Counted from the stretch's first letter, positions 8,217 through 16,112 are shown. The stretch is DNA of 36,075 nucleotides from Flintibacter muris (GCF_943192995.1 NZ_CALPCP010000037.1:1-36075), one strand, 5' to 3'. A program made the numbers and translations. The notes: generated from the sequence alone by a model not told the origin.

Positions 8217-8971
8217 CGTCTCATCTCCCACAGAATCACCGCCGCCGCCACCGCCGCGTTCAGCGACTCACACCGGCTGGACATGGGGATTTTCAGCGTT
8301 CCGGCGCAGGCCTCCAGCACCTGGGGGGACACCCCCTGCCCCTCACTGCCAATAACCACGGCGGCGTTGGACAGGTCCAGCTCCCGCACATCAGCGGTGT
8401 TCTCTCCCAGGGCGGCGGCGTACATGGGAATGTCCGCCCCCCGGAGCAGGGCGGTCAGCTCCTCCAGGGTACACTGATAAATGACCCGGCGGAAGTGGAC
8501 CCCCATAGCGGCCCGGACAGTTTTCGGATTGTTCACATCGGCGCAGCCTGGGAGGAGAAATACCTCATCACAGTCAAAGGCGTCCGCCGTGCGCAGGATG
8601 GTACCCACGTTACCAGGGTCCTGGACCCCGTCCAGCACCAGATACCGTCCTGGCTCCAGAGATTCAGGCGGCTGGTGTCCCATGGACATACAGGTGAACA
8701 CCACCCCCTGAGGGGTCTTCATGGGACTGACCGACTCCATCACGCTCTCGGTAACCTGGATGGTCCGGGTCCCATGGTCATCGAAGGGGGGCAGCTCCAT
8801 CCCCTCAGTGTACAGGAGGGTCTTGATGCCAAAGCCCCACAGCTCGGCCTCTTCCAGCAGCTTGGGGCTGTCGCACAGCATCTCCCTGGTCTCCTCACGG
8901 TAGCGCTTGGAGGAGGCCAGCTTGCGGAAATGGGTACAGATGGGATTCTTTCGGCTGGTAATATATTCCAC
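8213..8971 (-). CDS. TrmH/SpoU-family RNA 2'-O-methyltransferase
   Basis: 252 aa. The C-terminal SPOUT domain shows the three family motifs: LDGVQDPGNVGTILRTADAF (about 114-133), VVIGSEGQGVSP, and IPMSSRCESLNAAVAAAVIL. The protein should therefore methylate a ribose 2'-OH in rRNA or tRNA with S-adenosylmethionine as a trefoil-knot dimer. The N-terminal ~100 residues fit the substrate-binding domain of TsnR/RlmB-like members. The exact target base cannot be told from sequence. The start is GTG 8971 with GGGGGGAG five bases before it. A very good promoter lies at 9004-9032. Convergent with the MFS gene. Confidence 0.9.
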   Translation of the reverse strand: MEYITSRKNPICTHFRKLASSKRYREETREMLCDSPKLLEEAELWGFGIKTLLYTEGMELPPFDDHGTRTIQVTESVMESVSPMKTPQGVVFTCMSMGHQPPESLEPGRYLVLDGVQDPGNVGTILRTADAFDCDEVFLLPGCADVNNPKTVRAAMGVHFRRVIYQCTLEELTALLRGADIPMYAAALGENTADVRELDLSNAAVVIGSEGQGVSPQVLEACAGTLKIPMSSRCESLNAAVAAAVILWEMRR

Positions 8972-9003
8972 AGCTGCTCCCCCCTTTTGGACACGATTCT
9001 TAT

Positions 9004-9032
9004 ATAATAAAGGTATCCCTCCCGGTTGTCAA
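9004..9032 (-). promoter_or_regulatory. Sigma-A type promoter of the trmH-family gene
   Basis: On the minus strand: TTGACA (9032-9027), a 17-base spacer, TATTAT (9009-9004). The -10 box ends 32 bases before the GTG start. One base from full consensus. Confidence 0.85.
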
Positions 9033-9063
9033 GGTGAGATTTCAGAAAATCCCTTCTCTGTTG

Positions 9064-9111
9064 ATTTACCATTGAAGTGCGAAAGGTCGAAAGACCTCGA
9101 CGCGCTTCTAA
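9064..9111 (+). terminator. Stem-loop with T-run, free-standing
   Basis: A hairpin with outer GAAG-GCG / CGC-CTTC pairing and an inner AGGTC-gaaa-GACCT stem, followed by AATTTTTT. It has terminator form on the plus strand, but no plus-strand gene ends here. It could instead be part of a structured RNA that continues to about 9365. Confidence 0.4.
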
Positions 9112-9145
9112 TTTTTTATGCTTTGAGGGAAAGGAGGCCGGAAAC

Positions 9146-9199
9146 ATGGGCCGAAAACTCCGCTATCTCGGGCCGAGTGAGCGGGCCTCGGCAAACTGA
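9146..9199 (+). CDS. Mini-ORF 1, 17 aa, with strong ribosome site
   Basis: ATG 9146 is preceded by AAGGAGG with ideal spacing and encodes MGRKLRYLGPSERASAN before TGA. A GCCGAG/CTCGGC hairpin lies inside it. It is not recognised. It is listed because the ribosome site is far better than chance and a second mini-ORF with an equally good site follows 22 bases later. It may be a leader peptide, a remnant, or an accident within a structured RNA. Confidence 0.3.
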   Translation: MGRKLRYLGPSERASAN

Positions 9200-9221
9200 C
9201 AGAGAGGAGGATTGCTATACT

Positions 9222-9293
9222 GTGACAAATTTTGAAATTCTAACACATATGGCGGACAAATACGGCGGCCTATCCGTGGCGGCTGTCCCTTAA
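9222..9293 (+). CDS. Mini-ORF 2, 23 aa, with strong ribosome site
   Basis: GTG 9222 follows GAGAGGAGG by about 11 bases and encodes a 23-aa peptide containing FEILTHMADKYGGLSVAAVP before TAA. The coding bases also form stable alternative hairpins (see findings). No downstream plus-strand gene exists for it to regulate: the next gene is convergent. Function unknown. Confidence 0.3.
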   Translation: MTNFEILTHMADKYGGLSVAAVP

Positions 9294-9388
9294 ACGCCTG
9301 GACACCACAGGCCGCCCGGAAATGTACGTCCGGCGGCGGCTATGCTCCAGGAGCCCGCCGTCTCCTATTCGGTCGGCTGTCAGGAAAA

Positions 9389-9480
9389 GCCTCCCTTCTT
9401 GAGGGAGGCGGCAAAATATTGTTGTATCACTCCCTCAGTCACCGCCTGCGGCGGCGACAGCTCCCTCAAGGAGGGAGCCT
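9389..9480. repeat. Palindromic repeat pair before the K+ channel
   Basis: Left palindrome GCCTCCCTTC-tt-GAGGGAGGC, an A+T-rich core (about 9412-9430), then a right half-unit with CCCTCAGTCA, a variable stem CCGCC-tgc-GGCGG, and GCTCCCTC-aag-GAGGGAGC. Same plan as the repeats at 2748, 5272, 28717 and 30851. Confidence 0.7.
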
Positions 9481-9487
9481 AAAATAT

Positions 9488-9520
9488 GTATAAGCGCCGC
9501 CCGCCGGGCGGCGCTTATAC
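9488..9520 (-). terminator. Terminator hairpin of the K+ channel gene
   Basis: A perfect 15-bp stem with a GCC loop (GTATAAGCGCCGCCC and its complement) touching the first base of the channel gene's stop codon on the minus strand. The following U-tract is imperfect (ATATTTTA). Confidence 0.7.
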
Positions 9521-10731
9521 TATATCTCAATGGTGCTGGCGTCCCGAATGTGGCTCTGGGTGTAGAGGATGATACTGTCCCCCTCCCTGAGCACCAAGTC
9601 GCCATTGGGGATAAGGACGTTGCCCCTGCGCCGCACCATGACGATAATGGTCTGGCGGGAGATATCCAGGTCCCGGATACGCTGGCCGTTCCAGGGGTTC
9701 TGGCTGCGCAGCACCATCTCCTTCAGGTCAATGTGCTTGTCGTTCCCCAGGGATTTGGCCCCCAGGACCAGCGTATCCTCCGGGTGGAGCTCCACATTGC
9801 CCCGGGGTACAATAATTTTCCCCTCCCGGTGGATGGCGGCCACAATGATACCGGCGGGCAGGCCCAGCTCCGCGATAGTCCGCCCGGCCCAGGGGTCATT
9901 TTTCAGCAGGGTCACCTTGATAAAGTGGATATCCGTCTCATTGGCGTACTCGCTGAGCCGCTTGATGCGGGAGTACTGATCCACAAAGCCGGCGGAAATG
10001 ATACCGGTGGGGATGGCCACCATGCCCACGCCCAGAAAGGCGATACCAATACCAAACAGCTTGCCCAGAGTGGTGATGGGGTAAATATCCCCGTAGCCCA
10101 CGGTAAGCAGGGTGGACATGGACCACCAGATTCCGGAAAAGGCGTTGATAAATACGTCCGGCTGGGCCTCGTGCTCCAGGCTGTACATGCACAGGCTGGA
10201 GGCCAGCATCAGGGTCAGGATAATAAATACGGAGGACAACAGCTGCTGGCGCTTGCTGGCAATGACCTGGGTGATGACATTGAGGGAGTCGTAATAGGCG
10301 TTGATGCGGAACAGGCGGAAAATACGCACCACCCGGAACATGCGGAAGGCCACCGCCCCCTCTGGAAAAAACACAGGCAGGTAGTAGGGCAGAAAGGAGA
10401 ACAGATCCACCAGTCCGCTGAAAGACAGGGCGTATTTCAGCGCCGCCTTGACCTCGGACCGGCTGGTGTACAGGGCGCGGGCCGTCCACAGCCGCAGGCA
10501 GTAGTCCACAGTGAAAAAGACCACGGTGATGCTTTCCACCGTAAGCAGCAGCGCCCCGTACTGCCCGCGCAGCTCCTCAAAGGTATACAGGATACTGGCG
10601 GCCAGGTTGACGAAGATGGCCAGAGCGTTGACCAGGTCGTAGATACGGCTGGGCCAGTCCTGGTCGTAGCCCACCTCAATAATCTCGCTGACCCGCTTCC
10701 GCCGGGCCAGCCAAATGCTTTTGTCCGCCAT
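9520..10731 (-). CDS. Voltage-gated-type K+ channel with two C-terminal RCK_C domains
   Basis: 403 aa. Six helices: S1 ~30-50, S2 ~61-82, S3 ~97-120, S4 ~128-143 with regularly spaced arginines (FRMFRVVRIFRLFR), S5 ~164-186, S6 ~221-247. The selectivity filter TVGYGD is at 210-215. The cytoplasmic tail holds two similar ~60-residue TrkA-C/RCK_C units (about 266-325 and 336-392), each starting near NPW or DPW and ending in an EGD/EDT strand. No Rossmann RCK_N domain is present, which is unusual. It should pass K+ across the membrane under voltage and ligand control. ATG 10731 with GGAGG five bases upstream was preferred over the TTG at 10758. Monocistronic by its own promoter and terminator. 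Confidence 0.9.
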   Translation of the reverse strand: MADKSIWLARRKRVSEIIEVGYDQDWPSRIYDLVNALAIFVNLAASILYTFEELRGQYGALLLTVESITVVFFTVDYCLRLWTARALYTSRSEVKAALKYALSFSGLVDLFSFLPYYLPVFFPEGAVAFRMFRVVRIFRLFRINAYYDSLNVITQVIASKRQQLLSSVFIILTLMLASSLCMYSLEHEAQPDVFINAFSGIWWSMSTLLTVGYGDIYPITTLGKLFGIGIAFLGVGMVAIPTGIISAGFVDQYSRIKRLSEYANETDIHFIKVTLLKNDPWAGRTIAELGLPAGIIVAAIHREGKIIVPRGNVELHPEDTLVLGAKSLGNDKHIDLKEMVLRSQNPWNGQRIRDLDISRQTIIVMVRRRGNVLIPNGDLVLREGDSIILYTQSHIRDASTIEI

Positions 10732-10771
10732 AGCAGCCTCCAAAGTCCTGATTTTCAAGTCCTTTGACTAT

Positions 10772-10799
10772 ATTATAGCGTATCTTTGACAAATTGCAA
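10772..10799 (-). promoter_or_regulatory. Promoter of the K+ channel gene
   Basis: Minus strand TTGCAA (10799-10794), 16-base spacer, perfect TATAAT (10777-10772), about 40 bases before ATG 10731. Confidence 0.75.
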
Positions 10800-10801
10800 C
10801 C

Positions 10802-10833
10802 AAAAAGCGGGAGCTTCGAGACGAAGCTCCCGC
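10802..10833 (-). terminator. Rho-independent terminator of the liv operon
   Basis: Minus-strand hairpin GCGGGAGCTTCG-tct-CGAAGCTCCCGC followed by TTTTT, ten bases after the livF stop. A textbook terminator. Confidence 0.92.
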
Positions 10834-10843
10834 CGCAGGGGAA

Positions 10844-11557
10844 TCAGCTCTTGTGCTTGCCCAGATAGGCCTCCTTGACCTTCTCATTGGCCAGCAGTTC
10901 CGCGCCGGTTCCGGACAGGGTGATGTTGCCCGTCTCCAGCACATAGGCCAGGTCGGCAATTTTCAAAGCCATGTTGGCGTTCTGCTCGATAAGCAGAATG
11001 GTCACGCCCTGCTTGTTGATCTCGGTGATGATGGAGAAGATGTCCTGAACTACCAGGGGGGCCAGGCCCAGGGAGGGCTCATCCAGCATCATCAGCTTGG
11101 GGCGGGACATGAGGGCCCGGCCCACAGCCAGCATCTGCTGCTCGCCGCCGGACAGGGTGCCGGCCATCTGCCAGCTGCGCTCCTCCAGGCGGGGGAACAG
11201 CTGGTACACCCACTGGATGTCCTTTTCAATCTCCCCCTTGTCCCTGCGGAGGTATGCCCCGATTTTCAGGTTCTCCAGCACGCTCATATCGGGAAAGACC
11301 CGCCGTCCCTCGGGACTCATGGCAATGCCGGAGCTGATGATTCGGTCAATGGACTTGCCTAGCAGTTCCTCCCCATTCCATTGAATGGAGCCGCTCTGGG
11401 CCTTCACCAGGCCGGTGATGGTGCGCAGGGTGGTGGATTTGCCTGCGCCGTTGGCCCCGATAAGGGTGACAATTTTGCCGTCAGGCACCTGGAGGGAAAT
11501 GCCCCGCAGGGCCTGGATGCCGCCGTAGGCCACATGGAGATTTTCAATGTTAAGCAT
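10844..11557 (-). CDS. livF: Branched-chain amino acid ABC transporter ATP-binding protein LivF
   Basis: 237 aa. One of two ATPases that power the importer at the inner face of the membrane. Walker A GANGAGKST (34-42), signature LSGGEQQ (135-141), Walker B LMMLDE (155-160), and the LivF-type C-terminus ending in KVKEAYLGKH. The start ATG 11557 overlaps the end of livG by eight bases (ATGCTTAA), so it is translationally coupled; GGAGG immediately precedes it. The longer frame upstream lies inside livG and was dropped. Last gene of the operon, followed by a terminator. Confidence 0.95.
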   Translation of the reverse strand: MLNIENLHVAYGGIQALRGISLQVPDGKIVTLIGANGAGKSTTLRTITGLVKAQSGSIQWNGEELLGKSIDRIISSGIAMSPEGRRVFPDMSVLENLKIGAYLRRDKGEIEKDIQWVYQLFPRLEERSWQMAGTLSGGEQQMLAVGRALMSRPKLMMLDEPSLGLAPLVVQDIFSIITEINKQGVTILLIEQNANMALKIADLAYVLETGNITLSGTGAELLANEKVKEAYLGKHKS

Positions 11558-12392
11558 CCTCCGCCACCCCCAGATACGCGTCGATGACGCGCTTGTTGTT
11601 TTGAATCTCCTCCGGTGTGCCCTGGGCAATGAGCTTGCCGAAGTCCAGCACGTAGATCCGGTCGGAGATATCCATGACCAGGTCCATGTGGTGCTCAATA
11701 AGGAAGACGGTCAGGCCGAAGTCCTTCCGGATTCGGCCAATGAAGGCAGTGAGCTCGTTGGTCTCCTGGGGATTCATCCCGGCGGCGGGCTCATCCAGCA
11801 GCAGCAGCTTGGGCTCGGTGGCCAGTGCCCGGGCAATTTCCAGCCGGCGCTGCTTGCCGTAGGGCAGGGAGGTGGCCAGCTCGTCCTTCACATCATACAG
11901 GCCCACTGTGTCCAGCAGCTTTGCCACCCGCTCCCACTGGTCCTGCTCCTCTTTCCGGTTCAGGCGGAGAGAGGCGGCCAGAAAATTGGTGTGGGTGCGG
12001 CAGTGCATGGCGATCAGCACGTTTTCAAACACCGACTGGGACTTCCACAGCCGGATATTCTGGAAGGTGCGGGCCATGCCCAGCTTGGTGATGTGGTCAG
12101 GAGTGGGGGCCAGAACGTGGGTGTAGTCTCCGGCGTGCTCCCCCTTGTAGAGCTTTTCCATCTTGCCCTGAGGGTGATTTTCCACAATTTTCTTTTCCTG
12201 GAACCACACCGCCCCGTTGGTGGGCTGGTATACGCCGGTAATCATATTAAATGCGGTGGTCTTGCCCGCGCCGTTGGGGCCAATGAGGGCCACGATCTCC
12301 CCCTCGTTGACCTCCAGATTCAGGTTGTCCACGGCCACCACGCCGCCGAACTGCATGGTAGCGTTTTCTACTTTCAGGATATTGGCGCTCAT
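11550..12392 (-). CDS. livG: Branched-chain amino acid ABC transporter ATP-binding protein LivG
   Basis: 280 aa, second ATPase of the importer. Walker A GPNGAGKT (38-45), a signature of the LivG kind reading LPYGKQRRLEIARAL, Walker B LLLLDEPAAGMNP, and the switch histidine in LIEHHMD. It carries the insertion between Walker A and signature that is usual in LivG (here including the HAGDYTHVLAPTPDHITK segment). The start ATG overlaps the livM stop by four bases (ATGA). These overlaps mean the permease and ATPase subunits are made from one message. Confidence 0.95.
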   Translation of the reverse strand: MSANILKVENATMQFGGVVAVDNLNLEVNEGEIVALIGPNGAGKTTAFNMITGVYQPTNGAVWFQEKKIVENHPQGKMEKLYKGEHAGDYTHVLAPTPDHITKLGMARTFQNIRLWKSQSVFENVLIAMHCRTHTNFLAASLRLNRKEEQDQWERVAKLLDTVGLYDVKDELATSLPYGKQRRLEIARALATEPKLLLLDEPAAGMNPQETNELTAFIGRIRKDFGLTVFLIEHHMDLVMDISDRIYVLDFGKLIAQGTPEEIQNNKRVIDAYLGVAEDA

Positions 12393-13594
12393 TTTGCCCC
12401 CTCCTTCCTGATTCGCTTTTTGAACAGGTCAGGCAGCTCCTTGTCACCCATGATACCTCTGCGGAAGAACAGCACCACGATCATGATGACCACGGAGAAC
12501 ACCACCATCCGGAACCCGGCCCGGAGGAAGGGGAGCTTCATGCCGTTGCTGAGCACCACCTCGCTGTCCAGGAAGCGCAGCCACCACTCGGAGCAGGCCA
12601 CATACAGAAAGGTGGCCATCACGCTGCCCGAGATGGAGCCGATACCGCCGATCACCACTATGAGCAAAATCTCGTAGGTCATGGTGGTGGTGTACACCTT
12701 GGCATGGGCGTTGGTGACGAACATGGCAAACATGGCCCCGCTCACCCCGGCGAAGAAGGCGGAGGTGCAGAAGGAGAGCATTTTGTGTTTGGCCAGGTTG
12801 ATGCCCATAGCCTCGGCGGCGGTCTCGTCCTCCCGGATGGCCTTGAAGGCCCGGCCGTAGGTGGAGTTAATCAGCAGACAGATCATGGCAATGCAGATCA
12901 TGGACACCAGGAAGGGGAAGAAGGTGGACAGCCGGAGAATCACCGTCCCGCTGGCGTCGGTGATGTTGAAGCTGGAGAAGGTGGGAAAGCTCTTAATCAT
13001 GTTGGCGCCGTTGGTGACGGGGCCCAGGGCCTGCCACTGGAACACGGCCTTGATAATCTCGGCAAAGCCCAGGGTGGCAATGGCCAGGTAGTCGCTTTTC
13101 AGCCGCAGCACCGGCAGGCCGATCAGGTAGGCAAACACCGCCGCCACACAGCCGGCCAGAATCATGGCCACAACCACTCCCAGCCCCATGCTGACGGCCC
13201 CGCCCACCCCCTGGGTGCCGAAGATGGAGCCGAACATGTCCTGGAAGGAGAAATTGACGGCGGAACCGCCGTAGAGGTAGTACACCGCCTCACGGTCGGC
13301 CACAGGGACGGAGAGAATGGCGTAGGTGTAAGCCCCCAGCAGCATAAAGCCCGCCTGACCCAGGGAGAACAGGCCGGTAAAGCCGTTGAGCAGATTCATA
13401 GACACGGCGGCCAGAGAGTAGACCGCCCCCTTTTTCAGCACGGCGAAGAGCTGACTGGTGGGCTTGAGCAGGTTGGGCACGCTGCTGGCGGGGAGGAATA
13501 CGCTGACATTTTCCAGCAGGACAATTACGGCCAGCAGGGCCGTGCAGGCGATCAGAGCGGCCACAGCGCCCTTTTTGCTCTTTTGTTGTATCAT
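12389..13594 (-). CDS. livM: Branched-chain amino acid ABC transporter permease LivM
   Basis: 401 aa integral membrane protein with about ten hydrophobic segments. Family blocks seen are NLLNGFTGLFSLGQAGFMLLGAY, RLKSDYLAIATLGFAEI, the coupling loop AFKAIREDETAAEAMGINLAKHK and VVIGGIGSISGS. It forms the channel with LivH. Some loops (about residues 100-140, around a Tyr/Gly-rich segment) look longer than usual. ATG 13594 has GGGAGGGG six bases upstream; livH ends 14 bases before it. Confidence 0.94.
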   Translation of the reverse strand: MIQQKSKKGAVAALIACTALLAVIVLLENVSVFLPASSVPNLLKPTSQLFAVLKKGAVYSLAAVSMNLLNGFTGLFSLGQAGFMLLGAYTYAILSVPVADREAVYYLYGGSAVNFSFQDMFGSIFGTQGVGGAVSMGLGVVVAMILAGCVAAVFAYLIGLPVLRLKSDYLAIATLGFAEIIKAVFQWQALGPVTNGANMIKSFPTFSSFNITDASGTVILRLSTFFPFLVSMICIAMICLLINSTYGRAFKAIREDETAAEAMGINLAKHKMLSFCTSAFFAGVSGAMFAMFVTNAHAKVYTTTMTYEILLIVVIGGIGSISGSVMATFLYVACSEWWLRFLDSEVVLSNGMKLPFLRAGFRMVVFSVVIMIVVLFFRRGIMGDKELPDLFKKRIRKEGAK

Positions 13595-13608
13595 AACGCG
13601 CCCCTCCC

Positions 13609-14484
13609 TTACACTTTATCGGTGACTTTTTCACCGAACAGCCCGGTGGGCTTTAGCACCAGGATCAAAATCAGCAGCGCGAAGGTGCCGGCGTCAGAGA
13701 AGACGGTAAACTCGGTGCTTTTAATCACATTTTCGCAGATGCCGATAATGAAGGCCCCCACCACCGCCCCGGGGATGGAGCCGATACCCCCTACTACCGC
13801 CGCCACAAAGGCCCGCAGGCCGGGCAGAGCCCCGGCTGTGGGAGTGATGGCCTGGAAGTTGGTGAAGTAGAGCATAGAGCCGATAGCCGCCAGGGCGGAA
13901 CCGATGACAAAGGTGATGGAGATGATGGTATTAATACGGATGCCCATAAGCTGAGCGGTTTCAAAGTCCTTGGCCACGGCCCGCATGGCCATGCCCGCCT
14001 TGGTGTGGTGGATCAGCTGGGTCAGGGCCAGCACCAGCACCAGCACCAGGAAGGGGGTGAGGATGGTCACCCACTTGGTGGAGGTACCGGCAATCTTCAC
14101 TGTGTCAGACAGGAAGGGGATTACGGGGTAGGTCATGGGCTGGCCGCCGGTGATATAGGTGGCGGTGTTCTGAATCAGGTAGCTGACGCCGATGGCGGAG
14201 ATCATCACCGACATCCGGGGGGCGGAGCGCAGAGGCTTGTAGGCCACGCGCTCAATGCAAAAGCCCAGGACAACGGTGAGCAGCAGCACCAGGGGCATAG
14301 ACAGATACAGGGGCATGCTGGCCGACAGGTAGATGCCCAGCAGCCCCGCCACCATGAACACATCGCCATGGGCGAAGTTAATCAGGCGCAGGATGCCGTA
14401 CACCATGGTGTAGCCAATGGCAATCAGCGCGTACTGCCCGCCCACGGAGATTCCGGAGATGAGTACGGAAATGGCAAATTCCAA
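13609..14484 (-). CDS. livH: Branched-chain amino acid ABC transporter permease LivH
   Basis: 291 aa, about eight membrane helices. Family blocks: GISVGGQYALIAIGYTMVYG, LRLINFAHGDVFMVAG, MRAVAKDFETAQLMGI and ALPGLRAFVAAVVGGIGS. The start is taken as TTG 14484 (LEFAISVLISG is where the family begins) with GGGAGG eight bases upstream. The open frame runs on to 14592, but the extra residues are hydrophilic, lack a ribosome site and overlap stem-loops. Downstream of livK after a 208-base hairpin-rich gap; followed closely by livM, livG and livF. Confidence 0.93.
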   Translation of the reverse strand: MEFAISVLISGISVGGQYALIAIGYTMVYGILRLINFAHGDVFMVAGLLGIYLSASMPLYLSMPLVLLLTVVLGFCIERVAYKPLRSAPRMSVMISAIGVSYLIQNTATYITGGQPMTYPVIPFLSDTVKIAGTSTKWVTILTPFLVLVLVLALTQLIHHTKAGMAMRAVAKDFETAQLMGIRINTIISITFVIGSALAAIGSMLYFTNFQAITPTAGALPGLRAFVAAVVGGIGSIPGAVVGAFIIGICENVIKSTEFTVFSDAGTFALLILILVLKPTGLFGEKVTDKV

Positions 14485-14519
14485 AGCGGGGTCCTCCCTT
14501 GCAGTTTTGTTGATGGTTT

Positions 14520-14672
14520 GCCCCTCCGGGGCGGAAAGCATACAGATGAAAGCTTGGGCTGTCTTGAAAAGGGTGGGCGCGACCCCTTTCAAGGCAGCCC
14601 ATGAAACATGGCTCCCTCAGAGAGGGAGGAACACTTGCGTTTCCCCGGCGGAGCGGCTTTGCTCCGCCGGGG
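14520..14672 (-). other. Four stem-loops between livK and livH (attenuator or stabiliser region)
   Basis: In the 208-base gap: GCCCC-tcc-GGGGC (14520-14532); a long stem 14556-14600 pairing GGGCTG.CTTGAAA.GGG with CCC.TTTCAAG.CAGCCC; GGCTCCCTC-aga-GAGGGAGG (14611-14630, repeat-family type); and a perfect 12-bp stem CCCCGGCGGAGC / GCTCCGCCGGGG (14643-14672) 20 bases after the livK stop. None has a clear U-tract. Such hairpins commonly let the binding protein be made in excess over the membrane subunits; that role is inferred. Confidence 0.6.
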
Positions 14673-14692
14673 CTTGTGTGCTTGCGGTTTAA

Positions 14693-15901
14693 TCAGCTGG
14701 CCTTCTGGACGGTCTCCAGCTCCCAGGCGTTGGTATTGGTGGAGTGCTTGATATAGGCGGTGTCGCGGATGGCATCACCGGTGCTGTCAAAGGCGATATC
14801 GCCGGACACGCCGGTGTAGGTCACGCTGCCCAGAGCGGCCTTAATGGCGGCGGGGTCGGCGGAGCCGGCGGCCTTGATTGCCTCCAGGGCCACATAGTAG
14901 GCGTCATAGCCCATGGCGGTGACAGCGGCGATGGTGTCGTTGCCGCCATTGGCGTCCTTGGCGGCGGAGTTGGAGTTGATATAGTTCTTGATGCCCTCAT
15001 CAAACTCAGGGGCGCCACCCTCCTGATAGAAGGTGGAGACATACAGCTGGATATCGGTGCCGTTGGCGGCCTCCAGCACCATATTGTCGTCCAGAGTGTC
15101 AGAGCCCAGGAAGGGGGCGGTGATGCCCAGAGACTGGGCCTGGGTGATGATCTGGGTGGCGTAGGCGATAGACACAGGGGTGAAGATGACGTCAGCGCCC
15201 TCGGCCTTGGCCTGGTTCAGATAGGTGTTGAAGTCGGAGTTGTTGGTGGGGAAGGAGGCGGTGATGACCTTGCCGCCGTTGGCCTCGAAGACCTGCTTGA
15301 AGAAGGCCACCAGGCCCTGGTCATACTCGTTGCCCGTCTCGCCCAGACAGTAGGCCACCTTGGCGTCAAACTTGTCCATGGCGAAGTTGGCCAGCACCTG
15401 GGCCTGGAAATTGTCCAGGAAGCAGATGCGGTAGTAGTGGTCGTTGCCGGCGGTGACGTTGGGGTTGGTGCAGGTTACACCCATGGCGGCAATGCCGGCG
15501 TCTTTAAAGGTATCGCTGGCGGCCATGGACACGCCGGAGCCGTAGGAGCCCAGCACAATGGCCACGTTCTGGGACACCAGGTCGGCGGCGGCGGAGGGGG
15601 CCTTGTCGGTGGAAGAGCCGTTGTCGGACAGGGCCAGCTGAACGGTGTAGGTCTCGCCGCCGATCTCCACGGTGGGGGTCTCGGAGTTGGCGAACTGGAT
15701 GCCCAGGGTCTCCTTCTTGCCGCCAGAGGCGGAGTCGCCGGAGGCGGGCTCAAACACGCCGATCTTGATGACCTTGTCCCCACTGGCGGCGGGGGTGCCG
15801 GAGTTGGCGGGGTTGCTGCCCGCGCTGCCGCTGTTGCCGCCGCAGGCGGCCAGGCTCAGGACCATAGCGGAGGCCAGAGCCAGGGAAAGAAGCTTTTTCA
15901 T
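14693..15901 (-). CDS. livK: Branched-chain amino acid-type substrate-binding lipoprotein LivK
   Basis: 402 aa. A lipoprotein signal peptide ends at LSLAAC (Cys20), followed by a Gly/Ser/Asn linker and a two-lobed periplasmic-binding-protein fold (Peripla_BP_6 type) beginning KIGVFEPASGDSASGGKKETLGIQ. Anchored outside the membrane, it catches the substrate and hands it to LivHM. Family members bind Leu/Ile/Val, other amino acids, amides or urea, so the true ligand is open. ATG 15901 has a perfect AGGAGG six bases upstream; the longer frame to 15973 would destroy the signal peptide. First gene of the operon. Confidence 0.94.
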   Translation of the reverse strand: MKKLLSLALASAMVLSLAACGGNSGSAGSNPANSGTPAASGDKVIKIGVFEPASGDSASGGKKETLGIQFANSETPTVEIGGETYTVQLALSDNGSSTDKAPSAAADLVSQNVAIVLGSYGSGVSMAASDTFKDAGIAAMGVTCTNPNVTAGNDHYYRICFLDNFQAQVLANFAMDKFDAKVAYCLGETGNEYDQGLVAFFKQVFEANGGKVITASFPTNNSDFNTYLNQAKAEGADVIFTPVSIAYATQIITQAQSLGITAPFLGSDTLDDNMVLEAANGTDIQLYVSTFYQEGGAPEFDEGIKNYINSNSAAKDANGGNDTIAAVTAMGYDAYYVALEAIKAAGSADPAAIKAALGSVTYTGVSGDIAFDSTGDAIRDTAYIKHSTNTNAWELETVQKAS

Positions 15902-15951
15902 TTTATTCCTCCTAATTTCACAAGGACCTTCCGGCCCAGGGTAATATTGAA

Positions 15952-15980
15952 ATTTTACGGGATTTTTCTCCACTTTTCAA
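15952..15980 (-). promoter_or_regulatory. Promoter of the liv operon
   Basis: Minus strand TTGAAA (15980-15975), 17-base spacer, TAAAAT (15957-15952), about 50 bases before livK. A second TATAAT lies at 15993-15988 but lacks a matching -35 box. Confidence 0.7.
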
Positions 15981-16045
15981 GGCTCATATTATACAGAAAG
16001 TTTTCCCTCCCGACCGGTTTTTAAGCTGGTTTTTTCGGTGGGTGC

Positions 16046-16112
16046 CGGTCAAATGTCCGCGTCACAAGGACACTGGGATGGTCAGCCTGCTTTTTGGCGG
16101 TCAAATGTCCGC
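16046..16112. repeat. Two 15-bp direct repeats upstream of livK
   Basis: CGGTCAAATGTCCGC occurs exactly at 16046-16060 and again at 16098-16112, 52 bases apart start to start, with a weaker echo (TTGGTCATTTTGCCG) about 20 bases further on. They could be operator sites or the multiple terminal repeats of a lost insertion element such as an IS21-type end. No gene is present here. Confidence 0.6.

Noticed and set aside
12704..13870. 388-aa plus-strand frame over livM and livH
   Set aside because: Antisense shadow crossing two real genes with no protein-like pattern.
14744..16024. 426-aa plus-strand frame over livK
   Set aside because: Antisense to livK, extremely Gly/Val-rich, no ribosome site.
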